NCBI RefSeq assembly: GCF_032854445.1
Contig: NC_088301.1
Location: 4,327,703-4,391,702, forward strand
Direction: 5' to 3'
From: Liolophura sinensis
Lineage: Eukaryota; Mollusca; Polyplacophora; Chitonida; Chitonidae
DNA: 64,000 bases
How positions within the stretch are numbered: position 1 is the first letter of the stretch; each line of letters opens with the position of its first letter. Made by a program: the position numbers and the translations under genes. The notes below the pieces were generated by a model. The model was given only the letters and a program-made list of their open reading frames with translations. It did no database searches and had not been told where the DNA came from. This document shows, in pieces, positions 62,201 through 64,000 of the stretch.

Positions 62201-64000
62201 TCCATGACATGCTCAGTACCCAGACACAACATACTTTCTGAAGGAACAGCCTTAACATGTTCAGTATCCAGACACAACATACCTTCTAAAGAAACATCCA
62301 TGACACGTTCAGTACCCAGACACAACATACCTTCTGAAGGAACATCCATGACGTGTTCAGTACCCAGGCAAAACATACCTTCTGAAGGAACAGTCGTCAT
62401 ATGTTCAGTACCCAGACACAAGATACCTTCTGAGGGAACAGTCGTCACATGTTCAGTACCCAGACTCAACATACCTTCTGAAGGAACAGTTGTCACATGT
62501 TCAATACCTAGACACAACGTGCCTTCTGGAGGGACATCCGTGACATGTTCAGTAACCAAACACAACATATTTTCTGAAGGAAAATCCGTGACATGTTCAG
62601 TGCCCAGACATCACCTACCTTCTGGAGGAACATCCGTGACATGTTCAATACCCAGACATCACCTACCTTCTGGAGGAACATTCATGACATGTTCAGTGCC
62701 CAGACACAACGTACCTTCTAGAGGAACATCCGTGACATGTTAAATACCCAGACATCACCTACCTTCTGGAGGAACATCCGTGACATGTTCAATACCCAGA
62801 CATCACCTACCTTCTGGAGGAACATTCATGACATGCTCAGTGCCCAGACACAACGTACCTTCTGGAGGAACATTCATGACATGTTAAATACCCAGATATC
62901 ACCTACCTCCTGGAGGAACATCCGTGACATGTTCAATACCCAGACATCACCTACCTTCTAGAGGAACATCCGTGACATGTTCAGTGCCCAGACACAACGT
63001 ACCTTCTGGAGGAACATCTATGACATGTTAAATACCCAGACATCACCTACCTTCTGGAGGAACATCCGTGACATGTTCAATACCCAGACAGCACCTACCT
63101 TCTGGAGGAACTTCCGTGACACGTTCAATACCCAGACTGCACCTACCTTCTGGAGGAACATCCGTGACATGTTCAATACCCATGGAGCGTTACCACGACT
63201 CACGTAGCCATGGATGAGAAACTTGATATCTTTTTCCGCGTCAAAGTCTGCGGTGGTGACCGTGTCCGGATCGTTCTCGTTAAGAACCTTTCCGGTTTCC
63301 GGGTCGTTCCGGGTGTACAGTTTAAAGTTGACGTTAACACTTTCCGGAGATTGCGGCAAATATTTCCAGGCGTTGTCAAATGGAGAAGATGTGTCAAAGC
63401 AGCCTAAATTGTCATAGCACACGTTGTTTTTCCCTGAGAACAGAGCTGTCGAAAAAGTCACATAAAAAGTAAAAAACAACTGCAGTTTATTTGAATCTTT
63501 ATGAAACTTGAAAAATTACATGACTCGAGGGCAATTTCAAATCGAACACAGAAGAATGGCCATGTGCTTTTGCTTGTTCCGCGTATGATCCGTATTGATG
63601 CATTCTTTAAACTGCCGTATGAATCCTCATTAGATGTTTAGAATTCTCAAACCTTTTTTATAATAGGGTTAGTCTTAAATGTGGAATATGATGTTGCAGT
63701 TTATTTTCATTTTCAGTGAAGGTTTCTATGCCCTGAGGGTTCTCTTGTTATGTTTACTTCTCTTAATCATGACTCTGCCTCTTAGAGCTTTTGACGTGTT
63801 GTAAGGTTGCAAGGTGTGGCTATGTAAGCTTCAGCGTGTTTGCGTTTTACTCAAGACCTGAACATGAACTTTTGCGACCAAAACTTAGAAACCTGAGTAC
63901 ACTAGTATGAAAAACAAATATATAAACATGTCCGTTATGTTATTTACACTTACCATAAATTAATCCTACATTCAGAAAAGTGGCAGTGAAATACACTGCT
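59237..64000 (-). CDS. Secreted pancreatic-lipase-family lipase (Lip3), partial at window end
   Basis: Inverted near copy of Lip1. Exons in coding order: 63954 to beyond 64000 (first 14 nt of coding exon 1 lie outside the window), 63147-63445, 61417-61645, 60931-61047, 59987-60112, and 59607 down to the stop at 59237. All internal exon lengths equal Lip1 (299, 229, 117, 126). The triad is intact: [22 protein letters not shown]. Exons 3 and 4 encode exactly the same residues as Lip1; exon 5 has one change (K to Q); exon 6 has six changes up to EPFC. The extreme C-terminus differs: the Lip1 stop is lost and the frame runs about 20 residues further into a SINE. The same GTAAGA donor follows EPFC (gt at 59369-59370, read on the minus strand), so the true end may be spliced. 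A GTGAGT arises at HGYVS in exon 2, a possible early donor absent from Lip1. Confidence 0.86.
61850..63190 (-). repeat. 48-bp minisatellite in intron 2 of Lip3
   Basis: Counterpart of the Lip1 array read on the minus strand, about 28 units, so clearly longer than the left-arm array. Units nearest exon 2 (high coordinates) match the Lip1 type with TTCCTCCAGAAGGTAGGT; units further away (61900-62560) form a diverged subfamily with CCTTCAGAAGGTATGTTGTG. Open frames on either strand here are a result of the 48-bp period. Confidence 0.94.

Larger units (their letters stand above)
58346..64000 (-). repeat. Right arm of large inverted duplication (carries Lip3)
   Basis: Reverse-complement counterpart of 40164-46300. 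It starts near ATAATCGTTCACCACCATTA and continues past the window end. The distance between arms is about 12 kb and holds Lip2 and several repeat arrays. Confidence 0.9.

Overview
This window is animal nuclear DNA, most likely from a mollusc. That placement is an inference from recall, not from a search: the window is AT-rich and intron-rich, and it carries many copies of a tRNA-derived SINE with an (AAAT)n tail plus a second dispersed family ending in a (CACT)n tail, both typical of bivalve and gastropod genomes. No RNA gene, virus, CRISPR array or bacterial feature was seen. All multi-exon models below were assembled by eye from splice sites, reading phase and paralogue comparison.

Layout. 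(1) 1-6163: intergenic, nothing recognised beyond old repeats and a G-rich motif. (2) 6195-18627 and 25924-37363: two complete tandem genes on the + strand for ecto-5'-nucleotidase (CD73/NT5E family). Each has nine coding exons; exons 2-8 have identical lengths in the two copies (214, 186, 198, 132, 123, 156, 201 bp). The predicted proteins are 589 and 584 aa, with signal peptides, all metal and nucleoside motifs, and hydrophobic GPI-type tails. (3) 40150-45474: an intact secreted pancreatic-lipase-family gene (Lip1, +), six exons, about 378 aa. (4) 48371-58298: a decayed lipase pseudogene (Lip2, +) with a premature stop, frameshifts, a broken nucleophile elbow and a nested transposon/SINE insertion. 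(5) 59237-64000: a third lipase gene (Lip3, -), a near copy of Lip1, cut by the window end within exon 1. Lip1 and Lip3 lie on the arms of a large inverted duplication (about 40164-46300 against 58346-64000), with Lip2 in the 12 kb spacer. A (TA)n tract sits at the end of the left arm.

The most unusual pattern is in the minisatellites. In three unrelated places (5'-nucleotidase A exon 5, 5'-nucleotidase B exon 2, lipase exon 2) the intron opens with a tandem array whose unit is the last 12-35 nt of the preceding exon plus the first nt of the intron. The 5' splice site has therefore been copied about 11, about 90 and about 17-28 times. In the lipase the unit is 48 bp and in frame, so use of a downstream donor would add 16-aa repeats to the protein. 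Other large arrays (20 bp, 40 bp, 57 bp units) fill further introns without this anchoring.

Function, by family knowledge: the nucleotidases hydrolyse extracellular AMP to adenosine at the cell surface, and the lipases are secreted esterases/lipases. Nothing in the sequence links the two families beyond being neighbours.
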